64,000 bases of DNA from JAMLHH01 sp035515235 (GTDB lineage: Bacteria > Bacteroidota > Bacteroidia > Chitinophagales > JADIYW01). Shown in pieces: positions 51,412 through 59,868 of the stretch. The stretch spans positions 1 through 64,000 of the forward strand of contig DATJBS010000076.1 of NCBI GenBank assembly GCA_035515235.1, in the 5' to 3' direction. Each line of letters starts with the position of its first letter. Within the stretch, counting starts at the first letter, position 1. The position numbers and the translations under genes were made by a program. The notes beneath the pieces are model-generated. The model searched no databases, was not told the DNA's origin, and worked only from the letters and a program-made list of their open reading frames with translations.

Positions 51412-53604
51412 ATGTCAAAAACTAGATTTAATGCTTTAGCTGCATTTGCATCCAGATCAAAAGTTCAAGTAGATATGCCTTCTGATAAAATATCTGATTT
51501 TTTTGCTGAATCTGTCTTTAACGACAAAGCAATGAAAGCTACTTTATCCAAAGAAGCTTATAAAAAGCTGAACAGCTACATGAAAGAAGGTAGAAAAGTG
51601 GATAGAGATTTAGCGGATTTGATAGCTTCTGCCATGAGAATATGGGCTATGGATAAAGGTGCAACACATTATACGCATTGGTTCCAACCTCTTACAGGAA
51701 CCACAGCCGAAAAGCACGACTCTTTCTTTATGCCTATTGATGGGAGTGGAATAGAAGAACTTTCTGCAGCATCATTGATTCAACAAGAAACGGATGGTTC
51801 ATCTTTTCCTTCTGGAGGAATTCGTGCTACATTTGAAGCAAGAGGTTATACAGCTTGGGATATTACATCTCCAGCTTTTATAATGAAAGTAGGCAATGGA
51901 AAAACATTGTGTATTCCTACTATTTTCTTTTCATATACTGGTGAAACATTAGATTATAAAACACCATTATTAAAATCTTTACAAGCTATCAATCAAGCTG
52001 CAACAGAAGTTTGTCAGTATTTTGATAGAAATGTAGGCCAAGTAAATACCACTTTAGGTTGGGAGCAAGAATACTTTCTGATCGATTCAGCGATGTATTA
52101 CTCCAGACCAGATTTGGTCATGACTGGTCGTACTTTATTAGGAAAAAGATCTGCCAAAGGTCAACAATTAGAAGACCATTATTTCGGTGCGATTCCAGAA
52201 AGAGTATATGCATATATGAGAGATATGGAAATTGAATCTCTTAAATTAGGAATTCCTATTCATACACGTCATAATGAAGTAGCGCCTTCTCAATACGAAT
52301 GTGCACCTATGTTCGAAGAAGCGAATTTGGCTGTAGATCACAACCAATTATTAATGGATGTTATGGAAAGAGTTTCTTCCAAGCATAAAATGAAAGTTTT
52401 ATTACACGAAAAACCTTTCGCAGGTGTCAATGGTAGCGGTAAGCACAATAACTGGTCATTATCTACTGATACAGGAGTAAATCTTCTCTCTCCAGGTAAA
52501 ACACCACGTACCAACTTACAGTTTTTGACCTTTTTTATCAATACAATCGCTGCAGTAAATAAACATGAAGCGCTGTTAAGAGGTTGTGTAGCGACTCACG
52601 GTAATGATCACAGACTAGGTGCGAACGAAGCTCCTCCTGCAATTCTTTCAATTTTCACAGGATCGTATTTGAAAGAAGTATTAGATATGATTGAGAAAAG
52701 AGTAGATGAAGATACTTTTGACGAACAAGATAATATCAGCTTAAGATTAGATATTCATAATAAAATTCCAGAATTCATGTGGGATAATACGGACAGAAAC
52801 CGTACTTCTCCATTTGCTTTCACTGGAAATAAATTTGAATTTAGGGCTGTCGGATCTTCTGCCAATTGCTCCATGCCTATGACTGTAATTAGCGCAATTG
52901 TAGCTCAACAATTAAGAAAGTTTAAAGTAGAAGTAGATGCGCTGATTAAAAATGGCGACTATAAAGATGTAGCTATTCTTAAAATTTTGAGAAGAACTTT
53001 ATCAGATTCTAGAAGAATTTTATTTGAAGGAGATAATTATTCTGATGAATGGAAAGAAGAAGCTGCTAGAAGAGGCTTGAGTAATCACAGCACAACTCCT
53101 GATGCCTTAGATGCATTTATAGATAATGAGACGGTACAGTTATTTGAAGAGTTGAATATCATGAATCACAGAGAAAGTCATGCTCGTTATGAAATCCTAT
53201 TGCATGATTACACCAATCATTTACAGATTGAATCTAGAATTTTAGGAGAAATGGTTATCAATCAAATTGTTCCCGCTTGTATCGATTATCAAAACAAATT
53301 GATTCAAAATGTAGAGGGTATGAAAGATCTAGATTTAGATGCTGAATTATATACACCTCAATTAAATATCTTGAAAAAAGTAGCTAAAAATACTGGTATA
53401 TTGATTCAATTAGAAGGAGAGATGAAAGAATATCGTGTACAAGGTAATGGAACCTCTGACCCAAGAAAGCAAGCAGCTTTATATTGCGATAAAATCAAAC
53501 CTTTAATGGATAAAATTAGAGAGGCTTCTGATGAATTAGAAACTATCATCGATGATAATTTATGGCCATTAGCAAAATATCGTGAAATGCTATTTACGAA
53601 ATAA
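51412..53604 (+). CDS. glnN: Glutamine synthetase type III
   Basis: Condenses ammonium and glutamate to glutamine with ATP. The 730-residue length and sequence are those of GSIII, the typical form in Bacteroidota: THYTHWFQPLTGTTAEKHDSF near 83-103, SSFPSGGIRATFEARGYTAWD near 130-150, LGWEQEYFLID near 218-228, RHNEVAPSQYE near 287-297, HEKPFAGVNGSGKHNNWSL near 326-344 and ATHGNDHRLGANEAPPAI near 389-406. It needs ammonium supplied by AmtB (29.0 kb) under limitation. It is monocistronic with a strong terminator. The promoter is not obvious. Confidence 0.97.
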   Translation: MSKTRFNALAAFASRSKVQVDMPSDKISDFFAESVFNDKAMKATLSKEAYKKLNSYMKEGRKVDRDLADLIASAMRIWAMDKGATHYTHWFQPLTGTTAEKHDSFFMPIDGSGIEELSAASLIQQETDGSSFPSGGIRATFEARGYTAWDITSPAFIMKVGNGKTLCIPTIFFSYTGETLDYKTPLLKSLQAINQAATEVCQYFDRNVGQVNTTLGWEQEYFLIDSAMYYSRPDLVMTGRTLLGKRSAKGQQLEDHYFGAIPERVYAYMRDMEIESLKLGIPIHTRHNEVAPSQYECAPMFEEANLAVDHNQLLMDVMERVSSKHKMKVLLHEKPFAGVNGSGKHNNWSLSTDTGVNLLSPGKTPRTNLQFLTFFINTIAAVNKHEALLRGCVATHGNDHRLGANEAPPAILSIFTGSYLKEVLDMIEKRVDEDTFDEQDNISLRLDIHNKIPEFMWDNTDRNRTSPFAFTGNKFEFRAVGSSANCSMPMTVISAIVAQQLRKFKVEVDALIKNGDYKDVAILKILRRTLSDSRRILFEGDNYSDEWKEEAARRGLSNHSTTPDALDAFIDNETVQLFEELNIMNHRESHARYEILLHDYTNHLQIESRILGEMVINQIVPACIDYQNKLIQNVEGMKDLDLDAELYTPQLNILKKVAKNTGILIQLEGEMKEYRVQGNGTSDPRKQAALYCDKIKPLMDKIREASDELETIIDDNLWPLAKYREMLFTK

Positions 53605-53626
53605 GAAAACTATTAAATATATAAAT

Positions 53627-53654
53627 GGCTGCTTGAAAAAGCAGCCTTTTTTTT
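53627..53654 (+). terminator. Terminator after glnN
   Basis: GGCTGCTT pairs with AAGCAGCC over a 4-base loop and is followed by eight T, 23 bases after the stop codon. Confidence 0.92.
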
Positions 53655-53683
53655 GATGTATCTGTAATAAATGTAATTACAAT

Positions 53684-53796
53684 TAGATTGCTTCGTTCTT
53701 CGCAAAGACGAATTAATGTGCTAATTATAAAATGTGCTGATGTGATAATTATTATACTACTGTGTCATGCTGGAAGCATCTCAAAGCAATTCGTAA
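53684..53796 (+). repeat. 113-bp interspersed repeat, copy 1
   Basis: Matches 54129-54241 over the same length with about five differences. It begins with the box AGATTGCTTCGTTCTTCGCA and ends with a hairpin-bearing motif ATGCTGGAAGCAT inside GTCATGCTGGAAGCATCTC. Short open frames inside it are chance. Confidence 0.9.
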
Positions 53797-53844
53797 ATGG
53801 AAAAACTCTATTAAGTATTTCGCTTGAATGGAAAATCAAAAGCA

Positions 53845-54057
53845 GTCCAACACGACTGCGCCTAGATTTTGCAGGCGGGGAACCCACTCTGTGAAAAAGG
53901 CGTAACATCTCCAACTGTTTGCACTTCGACAAGCTCAGTGTCCGCACTTCGACAGGCTCAGTGACCGCATTCGACATTGTACAAACGAAAGAAAAGTTTT
54001 GAAGATGTTGCCTTTAAACAGAAAGTGGGTCGCCGAGAAATCTAGTGCGATTTTGGA
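53845..54057. repeat. Large imperfect inverted repeat around a 23-bp tandem pair
   Basis: The left arm (53845-53912, with ACGACTGCGCCTAGATTTTG and GGAACCCACTCT) is roughly complementary to the right arm (54001-54057, with AGTGGGTCGCCGAGAAATCT), with several bulges. The loop holds two 23-bp tandem copies of GCACTTCGACAAGCTCAGTG-type sequence (53921-53943 and 53944-53966). A reverse copy of the same motif follows the right arm at 54059-54073. It is located between the two 113-bp repeats. No gene is present. Confidence 0.7.
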
Positions 54058-54128
54058 TGTTGAGCTTGTCGAAATATGCATACTTTTTACTAAAAAAAGT
54101 ATGAAGAGAAAGAGAAATAATTTTTACA

Positions 54129-54241
54129 TAGATTGCTTCGTACCTCGCAAAGACGAATTAATGTGCTAATTATAAAATGTGCTGATGTGATAGATTTTAT
54201 ACTACTGTGTCATGCTGGAAGCATCTCAAAGCAATTCGTAA
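54129..54241 (+). repeat. 113-bp interspersed repeat, copy 2
   Basis: Second copy of the 53684-53796 repeat, 445 bases away, same orientation and same length. Confidence 0.9.
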
Positions 54242-54309
54242 TGAGATTCTTTCAGAATGACTTTTTTTTGACAAAGATTGCTTCGTGCCTTGCAAAGACG
54301 ATGTTGAAT

Positions 54310-54582
54310 GAGATCCTTACAGGATGACAATACTGCTTTTAATGACATTTGTCTTGAGTCAATGGTATATTTTTCAATACGGTCGACTGTGGACTTTTGA
54401 CTTTTGCATAGATTGCTCCTTTCCTCGCAATGACGATTTTAAAAGAAATCCTTCCAGGATGACAATCCTGCTTAATTTAACAAAATTGGTCTTGGATCAA
54501 TAGTGTTTTTTTTTAAATACTGTCGACTGTGGTCTTTTGACTGTGGACATTTACATAGATTGCTCCTTTCCTCGCAATGACG
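54310..54582 (+). repeat. Two tandem copies of a 120-140 bp repeat unit
   Basis: Copies at 54310-54436 and 54444-54582. Each unit reads: GAGATCCTTACAGGATGACA, a variable CTTGAGTCAATGGT stretch, TACGGTCGACTGTGGACTTT, and ends in the box CATAGATTGCTCCTTTCCTC plus GCAATGACG. A shortened unit precedes them at 54242-54303. The copies are clearly diverged, so this is an old array. Confidence 0.85.
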
Positions 54583-54648
54583 CATGTATAAGACGATTCT
54601 AATAAAATCTCCTTAACTTTATAATATAACTCAACAAAATAATCAACC

Positions 54649-54882
54649 ATGACGCTTCAATTTATTCATGATAACAAAGGCAAGACTACTGGCGTATTTA
54701 TTCCAATAGAAGAATGGAATGCTTTAAAAAGCAAATATTCTGATATTGAAGATGAAGTGATGAGTATTATTCCAGAATGGCAAAAAGATATTGTAAATCA
54801 AAGATTGAAAGATTATAAACACAATAATGTTCAGGCTTTAGATTTCGAAATAGCTATGGATGAAATTGAAAAAGAACTTTAA
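54649..54882 (+). CDS. Antitoxin-like protein of an apparently intact TA pair
   Basis: A 77-residue protein: LQFIHDNKGKTTGVFIPIEE followed by WNALKSKYSDIEDE and an acidic helical tail ending FEIAMDEIEKEL. The first part resembles short antitoxins in which a 'I-x-[ND]-x-x-G-x-x-x-x-V-x-[IL]' strand pair precedes helices, and the second resembles addiction-module component tails. The assignment is mainly positional: it ends 6 bases before a RelE/ParE toxin. It is embedded between diverged repeat units. Confidence 0.75.
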   Translation: MTLQFIHDNKGKTTGVFIPIEEWNALKSKYSDIEDEVMSIIPEWQKDIVNQRLKDYKHNNVQALDFEIAMDEIEKEL

Positions 54883-54888
54883 CAAGCA

Positions 54889-55185
54889 ATGTACAAAGTC
54901 ATTCTCCTTCCTTTAGCTAAAGAAGATATTAGAGAAGCAGTTCTTTGGTATAATAACCAACAACTAGGTTTAGGAAAAAGATTTACAAAAGAGATTCGAA
55001 AGAAAGTAGCAGTCATCAAAGAAAATCCTTTTACTTTTAGTATTCGATATCAGAATGTGCGTACAGCCAATATTGATATATTCCCTTTTATGATTCATTT
55101 CGTGGTTGAAGAAGATGCCATATTAATTTCTTCCGTTTTTCACACATCACTTGACCATAACAAATGGTCAAAAAGACAAGAGTAG
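54889..55185 (+). CDS. RelE/ParE family toxin (intact)
   Basis: The 98-residue protein has the ParE/RelE pattern: YKVILLPLAKEDIREAVLWY at the start, GLGKRFTKEIRKKVAVIKENP near 26-46, IRYQNVRTANIDIFPFMIHFVV near 50-71, and a closing strand ILISSVFHTSLDHNKW near 77-92. 'ED-x-x-x-A-x-x-W-Y' is typical of ParE-like gyrase poisons; target (gyrase or ribosome-bound mRNA) cannot be fixed. It is the only toxin in the window with an uninterrupted full-length frame. It starts 6 bases after its antitoxin. Confidence 0.88.
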   Translation: MYKVILLPLAKEDIREAVLWYNNQQLGLGKRFTKEIRKKVAVIKENPFTFSIRYQNVRTANIDIFPFMIHFVVEEDAILISSVFHTSLDHNKWSKRQE

Positions 55186-55254
55186 TATACTTGCCATTGT
55201 AAAAATGAAAAAATTTGAATACTAAATTTAACGAAGAGCCATTCAAAATAGAAA
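55186..55254. other. Short spacer after the intact toxin
   Basis: AT-rich, no feature seen; the repeat array resumes at 55255. Confidence 0.3.
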
Positions 55255-55521
55255 GAGATCCTTACAGGATGACAATACTGCTTTACTTAACGACATTGGT
55301 CTTGAGTCAATAGTATATTTTTAATACGGTCGACTGTGGACTTTTGACTGTGGACTTTTACATAGATTGCTTCGTTCCTCGCAAAGACGACTTTGAATGA
55401 GATCCTTACATGATGACAATACTGCTTAACTTAACGACATTGGACTTGGGTCAATGGTAAAATTTTTAATACGGTCGACTGTGGACCTTAACATAGATTG
55501 CTTCGCTCTTCGCAATAACGA
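55255..55521 (+). repeat. Two further tandem copies of the 120-140 bp repeat unit
   Basis: Copies at 55255-55390 and 55399-55521, the same unit as at 54310-54582 and in the same orientation. The TA pair (54649-55185) therefore lies inside a broken array. The array ends 9 bases before the pruA stop codon. Confidence 0.85.
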
Positions 55522-55530
55522 CAAACTTCT

Positions 55531-57156
55531 CTACCTCTCCAAAAATAGATATTTATAATCCGTAGGAGATAAGAAATTCTCTTTGATATTTCTCGGAGAA
55601 ACCCATCTCAAAAGATTCAAATAAGAACCAGCTTTATCATTTGTACCAGACTTTCTAGCACCACCGAAAGGTTGTTGACCTACAACTGCTCCTGTAGGTT
55701 TGTCATTGATATAAAAGTTCCCAGCAGCATTTCTTAAAACTTTATTGGCCATTTGTATTGCTTCCATATCATTGGCGATAATCGCTCCCGTTAATGCATA
55801 AGGAGAAGTTTCATTGACTAATTCCATAGTGCTTTCAAATTGATTGTCCTCAAAAACATAAATCGTCAAAACTGGTCCAAATATCTCTTCGACCATAGTC
55901 AAAGAAGTAGGATTAGAGGTCAAAATAACTGTTGGGTCAATAAAATAACCAATAGTTTTATCATAAGTTCCACCGGCAATAATTTGATTTTCAGTAAGGT
56001 TTCTTGCTTTTTCTATATAGTCTGTGATTTTGTCAAAAGCTCTTTCGTCAATAACAGCGTTGACGAAATTCTCAAAGTTTTCAGGACTTCCTACTTTGAT
56101 TTCTCCCAACATGACTTGCATTTCTATAAAAACTTCATCCCAAATTTTATGTGAAATATATGCTCTAGATGCAGCTGAACATTTTTGACCTTGATATTCA
56201 AACGCACCTCTCACTAATGCTGTCGCTACTACTTTTGCATCAGCAGTTTGATGTGCAACTACGAAATCTTTCCCGCCAGTTTCGCCTACGATTCTAGGAT
56301 AGGTTTTATATCTATCTATATTTTCACCGATGGTTTTCCAGAAATAGTTAAAGGTTTTAGTCGAGCCTGTAAAATGTAAACCTGCAAAATCAGGATGCTT
56401 TAAAGCAATCTCCGATAATTCTGGTCCATCACAAAATACCATATTAATGACGCCTGCTGGCAATCCTGCTTCCATGAAAACTTCCATAATAACTGCTGCT
56501 GAATAGATTTGAGCGCCTGATGGTTTCCACACCACGGTATTACCCATTAATGCTGGAGCAGAAGGTAAATTACCTGCGATTGCTGTAAAATTAAATGGAG
56601 TAATTGCCAATACAAACCCTTCTAATGGTCTATAATCTAATGTATTTCTTTGTCCGGCCGCAGAGATAGGTTGTTGAGCGTAGATGTGATACATGTAATA
56701 CACATTGAATCTCAAAAAATCTATCAGTTCGCAAGCTGCATCGATTTCTGCTTGATAAGCATTTTTAGATTGTGCAAGCATAGTGGCTGCATTGATTTTT
56801 GCTCTGTATTTAGTCGCAAGTAAATCGGCAGCTTTTAGAAATATATTCGCTCTTGTGTGCATGTGTGCATTTGCCCATTTTGGAGCAGCTTCAAGCGCAG
56901 AATTAATCGCAAATTCTATCTCTTCCTCCGAAGCATAATGATAATGTCCAATCTTTGTATTGAAATCATAAGGTGGTGAAATCTCCACAATATCATCAGT
57001 TGTGATTTGCAAACCATTAATAATCATTGGAATATCCTTGTATTCACTTTTAAGTTGCTTTAAAGAATTTAATAGTTCTATTCTTTCTGCACTACCTGAT
57101 GCATAATTTAATATAGGCTCGTTAGTAGGTATAGCTGTATTTATTATTGCATTCAT
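55531..57156 (-). CDS. pruA: L-glutamate gamma-semialdehyde dehydrogenase (P5C dehydrogenase)
   Basis: Oxidises glutamate semialdehyde to glutamate, the second step of proline degradation. The 541-residue aldehyde dehydrogenase has FVLAITPFNFTAIAGNLPSA near 181-200, VVWKPSGAQ near 208-216, GDFAGLHFTGSTKTFN-like LHFTGSTKTF near 260, VGETGGKDFVV near 287-297 with the catalytic Glu, and the nucleophile in YQGQKCSAASRAYIS near 317-331. The N-terminal INGLQITTDD matches the eukaryote-like PruA1 branch. The prolinePutA partner (proline dehydrogenase) is not in the window. It is divergent from mutS2. Confidence 0.95.
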   Translation of the reverse strand: MNAIINTAIPTNEPILNYASGSAERIELLNSLKQLKSEYKDIPMIINGLQITTDDIVEISPPYDFNTKIGHYHYASEEEIEFAINSALEAAPKWANAHMHTRANIFLKAADLLATKYRAKINAATMLAQSKNAYQAEIDAACELIDFLRFNVYYMYHIYAQQPISAAGQRNTLDYRPLEGFVLAITPFNFTAIAGNLPSAPALMGNTVVWKPSGAQIYSAAVIMEVFMEAGLPAGVINMVFCDGPELSEIALKHPDFAGLHFTGSTKTFNYFWKTIGENIDRYKTYPRIVGETGGKDFVVAHQTADAKVVATALVRGAFEYQGQKCSAASRAYISHKIWDEVFIEMQVMLGEIKVGSPENFENFVNAVIDERAFDKITDYIEKARNLTENQIIAGGTYDKTIGYFIDPTVILTSNPTSLTMVEEIFGPVLTIYVFEDNQFESTMELVNETSPYALTGAIIANDMEAIQMANKVLRNAAGNFYINDKPTGAVVGQQPFGGARKSGTNDKAGSYLNLLRWVSPRNIKENFLSPTDYKYLFLER

Positions 57157-57299
57157 AAGTGATATTTAGATGGTTATTGGATAATAGTGAAACAATTTAT
57201 CATTATTAAGTTTGTAAACTATTAATAATAGACCATAAATGCATACTCAATTTGATAAGTTTAATAAGATTGAGTTCATTTATAATGAGAAGAATGAAG

Positions 57300-57307
57300 T
57301 AATTTTG
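57300..57307 (+). promoter_or_regulatory. Putative -7 box of mutS2
   Basis: TAATTTTG matches TAnnTTTG exactly and lies 6 bases before the ATG at 57314. It is inside the upstream part of the open frame, which argues that the first 25 codons of that frame are not translated. Confidence 0.45.
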
Positions 57308-57313
57308 CAGTCG

Positions 57314-59719
57314 ATGAAAAATGAGATGGAATTAAAAACTTTTCCGGATGATGTCTTAAAGAAATTAGACTTTCCTACGATAATAGAAAAGTTGGAAAAC
57401 TTGTGCAGAGGATCCTTAGGAGTAGAGAATATTCAGCAACAAACATTTAGCTATGATTCTGAGTGGATTGAGAAAGCCGTTCAGCAAGTTGTAGAAATGA
57501 AAGATATTATTCTCAACGAGCCCAATTTTCCAGAAAGCGGATTTGATGTTTTACCATTTTTAAATAAGATCTCCATTCAAGGAGCTGCTTTAGCAGAATT
57601 CGAGTTTGTAAAAGTTGCTAAGTTTTTAAGCACTTTTCATGATATTTTAAGCTTCTTTTCTTCTAAAAAAAGAGAAGGCGTTTATCCTGCTTTAGAATCA
57701 TTAATCAAGGAAATTTATTGGGATAAAGCTTTAATGAAAGAGATTGATAGAGTGATTGACAAAGAATTAGAAATTGTCAAAGAATCTGCATCTCCTGAAT
57801 TAGGGATTATTCGTCGTAAAATGTTGGAAGTCGAGCGAGAGCAACTTTCTATTTTCGCAAAAATTGTAAGAAAATATAGAACTCTTGGATATTTATCTGA
57901 TCAAGATGAAGGAGTAAGAAATGGAAGAAAAGTATTAGCTGTCAAAGCCGAATTTAAAAGAAGTGTTCCTGGAATTTATCACGATGATTCTGCAAGTGGA
58001 ACAATTGCTTTTATTGAGCCTCAGGAAACTGTTTTATTGAACAATGAATTAACTTCTTATCAAAGAGAGGAGCGTAGAGAGATTGAAAAAATATTGCGTC
58101 TTCTTACAGAATATATCAGTCCATATTTAAAGCATTTCAAAAAATATTTAGAAATTCTAGCAGTTTTTGATGCTACAAGAGCAAAATCTTTTTTAGCTAT
58201 AGAAATGAACGCTTCTGCACCATTGATTAGTAAAGATGGTAACTATCAATTGTTTCATTTCCGACATCCATTATTATATCTCAATTATAAAAAGCAAAAA
58301 AGAAAAGTCGTAGAGAACAACCTTATTTTAGAAGCGAACGAGAAAATTCTTTTGATTTCTGGTCCTAATGCTGGAGGTAAATCTATAGTGTTAAAATCAG
58401 CTGGATTGATACAATTAATGTTTCAATTTGGTATGATGATTCCCGCTAATGAAGGTTCGAAATTAGTAGTCTATGAAAAGCTTTTTGTAGATATCGGCGA
58501 TGCTCAATCTGTAGAAAATGACCTAAGTACTTATAGTTCTCATTTGAGAAACATGAAGCATTTTACAGAAAATTCAAATACTAAAACTCTAGTTTTATTG
58601 GATGAATTAGGTCATGGAACAGATCCCATCTTGGGTGGAGCAATGGCAGAATCTGTAATGGATGAATTACTATCAATTGGTGTTTACGCAGTTGTGACGA
58701 CTCACTATGCAAATCTAAAAGCATGGGGTGCACGTACAGAAGGTGTCCAAAATGGCGCGATGAGTTTTGATCAACAACACTTAGAGCCTATTTATCAATT
58801 GAATATAGGAAGTCCGGGTAGTTCTTTTACGTTTGAAATTGCAGCTAAAAGTGGTTTAAGTCCAGCGATTATCAAATCTGCTAAAGCTAAAATCGGTGAG
58901 CAGAATAAAGAGATGGAATTATCGCTTACAGAAATTCAACATGAAAAACAATATGTAAAAGGTATCCGTAAAGCTTTACAGCTCAGAGAAAAGCAAGTGG
59001 AAATTTTACAAAAAACTTATGAGCAACTCAAAAAAGATATAGAAAAAGAGAAAAAATTGCTCATGAAATCTTTCAAGGACAAAGCGTTGGAAGAGTTCAA
59101 TGCTTCTAATCGAGAGTTAGAAAAATTAATGCGAGATTTCAAAGAAGATAAGCAAGACAAGGCTAAGTTTTTGGAAACGAGAAAGTTCATCGATCAAAAA
59201 AGAGTAGAGTTTGAAAAAGAACCTACTCCTTCAGTAGAATCCAAAGATATAATTGAACCTATTTCAGGAAAAATGGAAGTGGGAAGTTTGGTCAAATTAA
59301 ATGAAGGAGCTCAGGTAGGTGAAATTATTGAAATAAGAAAAAATAAAGCGGTCGTTTCATTTGGTAATCTATCGTCATTAGTGAATATGGATAAATTGCA
59401 ATTAGCAGCAATAAAAACTGCGACCAAACATCAGGTAGTTTTGAATACTGCACAGAAAATGTCAGAAAAAGCTGCGTTTGATACTAATCTAGACTTGAGA
59501 GGTAAAATGAAAGATGAAGCATTAACTGCGTTAGATAATTTCTTGGATAATTCTATGATGTATGGTCATCATAGAGTGCGAGTGATACACGGTAGAGGAA
59601 CGGGTGCAATTCGTCAAGCAGTACATTTTAGTTTGAAAACACAACCTTCAGTACTTCATTTTGAATTTGAATCTCCAGAATTTGGAGGAGACGGAGTGAC
59701 TGTGGTAGATTTGAAGTAA
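57314..59719 (+). CDS. mutS2: Endonuclease MutS2 / ribosome-rescue ATPase
   Basis: The 801-residue protein has the MutS core and ATPase: a coiled-coil clamp (residues about 130-310), Walker A GPNAGGKS at 350-357, DIGDAQSVENDLSTYSSHL near 393-411, Walker B LVLLDELGHGTDP near 425-437 and VTTHYANLKAW near 458-468. A Smr nuclease domain closes it (LDLRGKMKDEAL near 726, HGRGTGAIRQAV near 757). MutS2 lacks the mismatch-binding domain; members act on branched DNA or split collided ribosomes. The frame opens at 57239; 57314 or 57326 fit the family start (MELKTFPDDVLKKLDF) and the -7 box. Confidence 0.94.
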   Translation: MKNEMELKTFPDDVLKKLDFPTIIEKLENLCRGSLGVENIQQQTFSYDSEWIEKAVQQVVEMKDIILNEPNFPESGFDVLPFLNKISIQGAALAEFEFVKVAKFLSTFHDILSFFSSKKREGVYPALESLIKEIYWDKALMKEIDRVIDKELEIVKESASPELGIIRRKMLEVEREQLSIFAKIVRKYRTLGYLSDQDEGVRNGRKVLAVKAEFKRSVPGIYHDDSASGTIAFIEPQETVLLNNELTSYQREERREIEKILRLLTEYISPYLKHFKKYLEILAVFDATRAKSFLAIEMNASAPLISKDGNYQLFHFRHPLLYLNYKKQKRKVVENNLILEANEKILLISGPNAGGKSIVLKSAGLIQLMFQFGMMIPANEGSKLVVYEKLFVDIGDAQSVENDLSTYSSHLRNMKHFTENSNTKTLVLLDELGHGTDPILGGAMAESVMDELLSIGVYAVVTTHYANLKAWGARTEGVQNGAMSFDQQHLEPIYQLNIGSPGSSFTFEIAAKSGLSPAIIKSAKAKIGEQNKEMELSLTEIQHEKQYVKGIRKALQLREKQVEILQKTYEQLKKDIEKEKKLLMKSFKDKALEEFNASNRELEKLMRDFKEDKQDKAKFLETRKFIDQKRVEFEKEPTPSVESKDIIEPISGKMEVGSLVKLNEGAQVGEIIEIRKNKAVVSFGNLSSLVNMDKLQLAAIKTATKHQVVLNTAQKMSEKAAFDTNLDLRGKMKDEALTALDNFLDNSMMYGHHRVRVIHGRGTGAIRQAVHFSLKTQPSVLHFEFESPEFGGDGVTVVDLK

Positions 59720-59868
59720 TATTTTATGTAAAACTGAAGAATAGATATTAATTATTCAATTATAATTGATATCATCACATCCAAAATAATTTTAAGGCTT
59801 TAATTTATATTCTGACAGAGTTTCAACAAGTAATAATTTCAAAATCAGTAATTTTAAAAAAAAATGGA

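Noticed and set aside
53688..53894. Short open frames in the repeat region (also near 53765-53977 and 54133-54327)
   Set aside because: They track repeat copies on both strands, have no start context and no protein family features.
54444..54582. Integron attC sites
   Set aside because: Units are tandem and lack the paired R/L boxes and cassette ORFs of attC arrays; no integrase is present.
53684..55521. CRISPR array
   Set aside because: Repeat units are 113-140 bp, diverged and mostly without unique uniform spacers; no cas gene is in the window.
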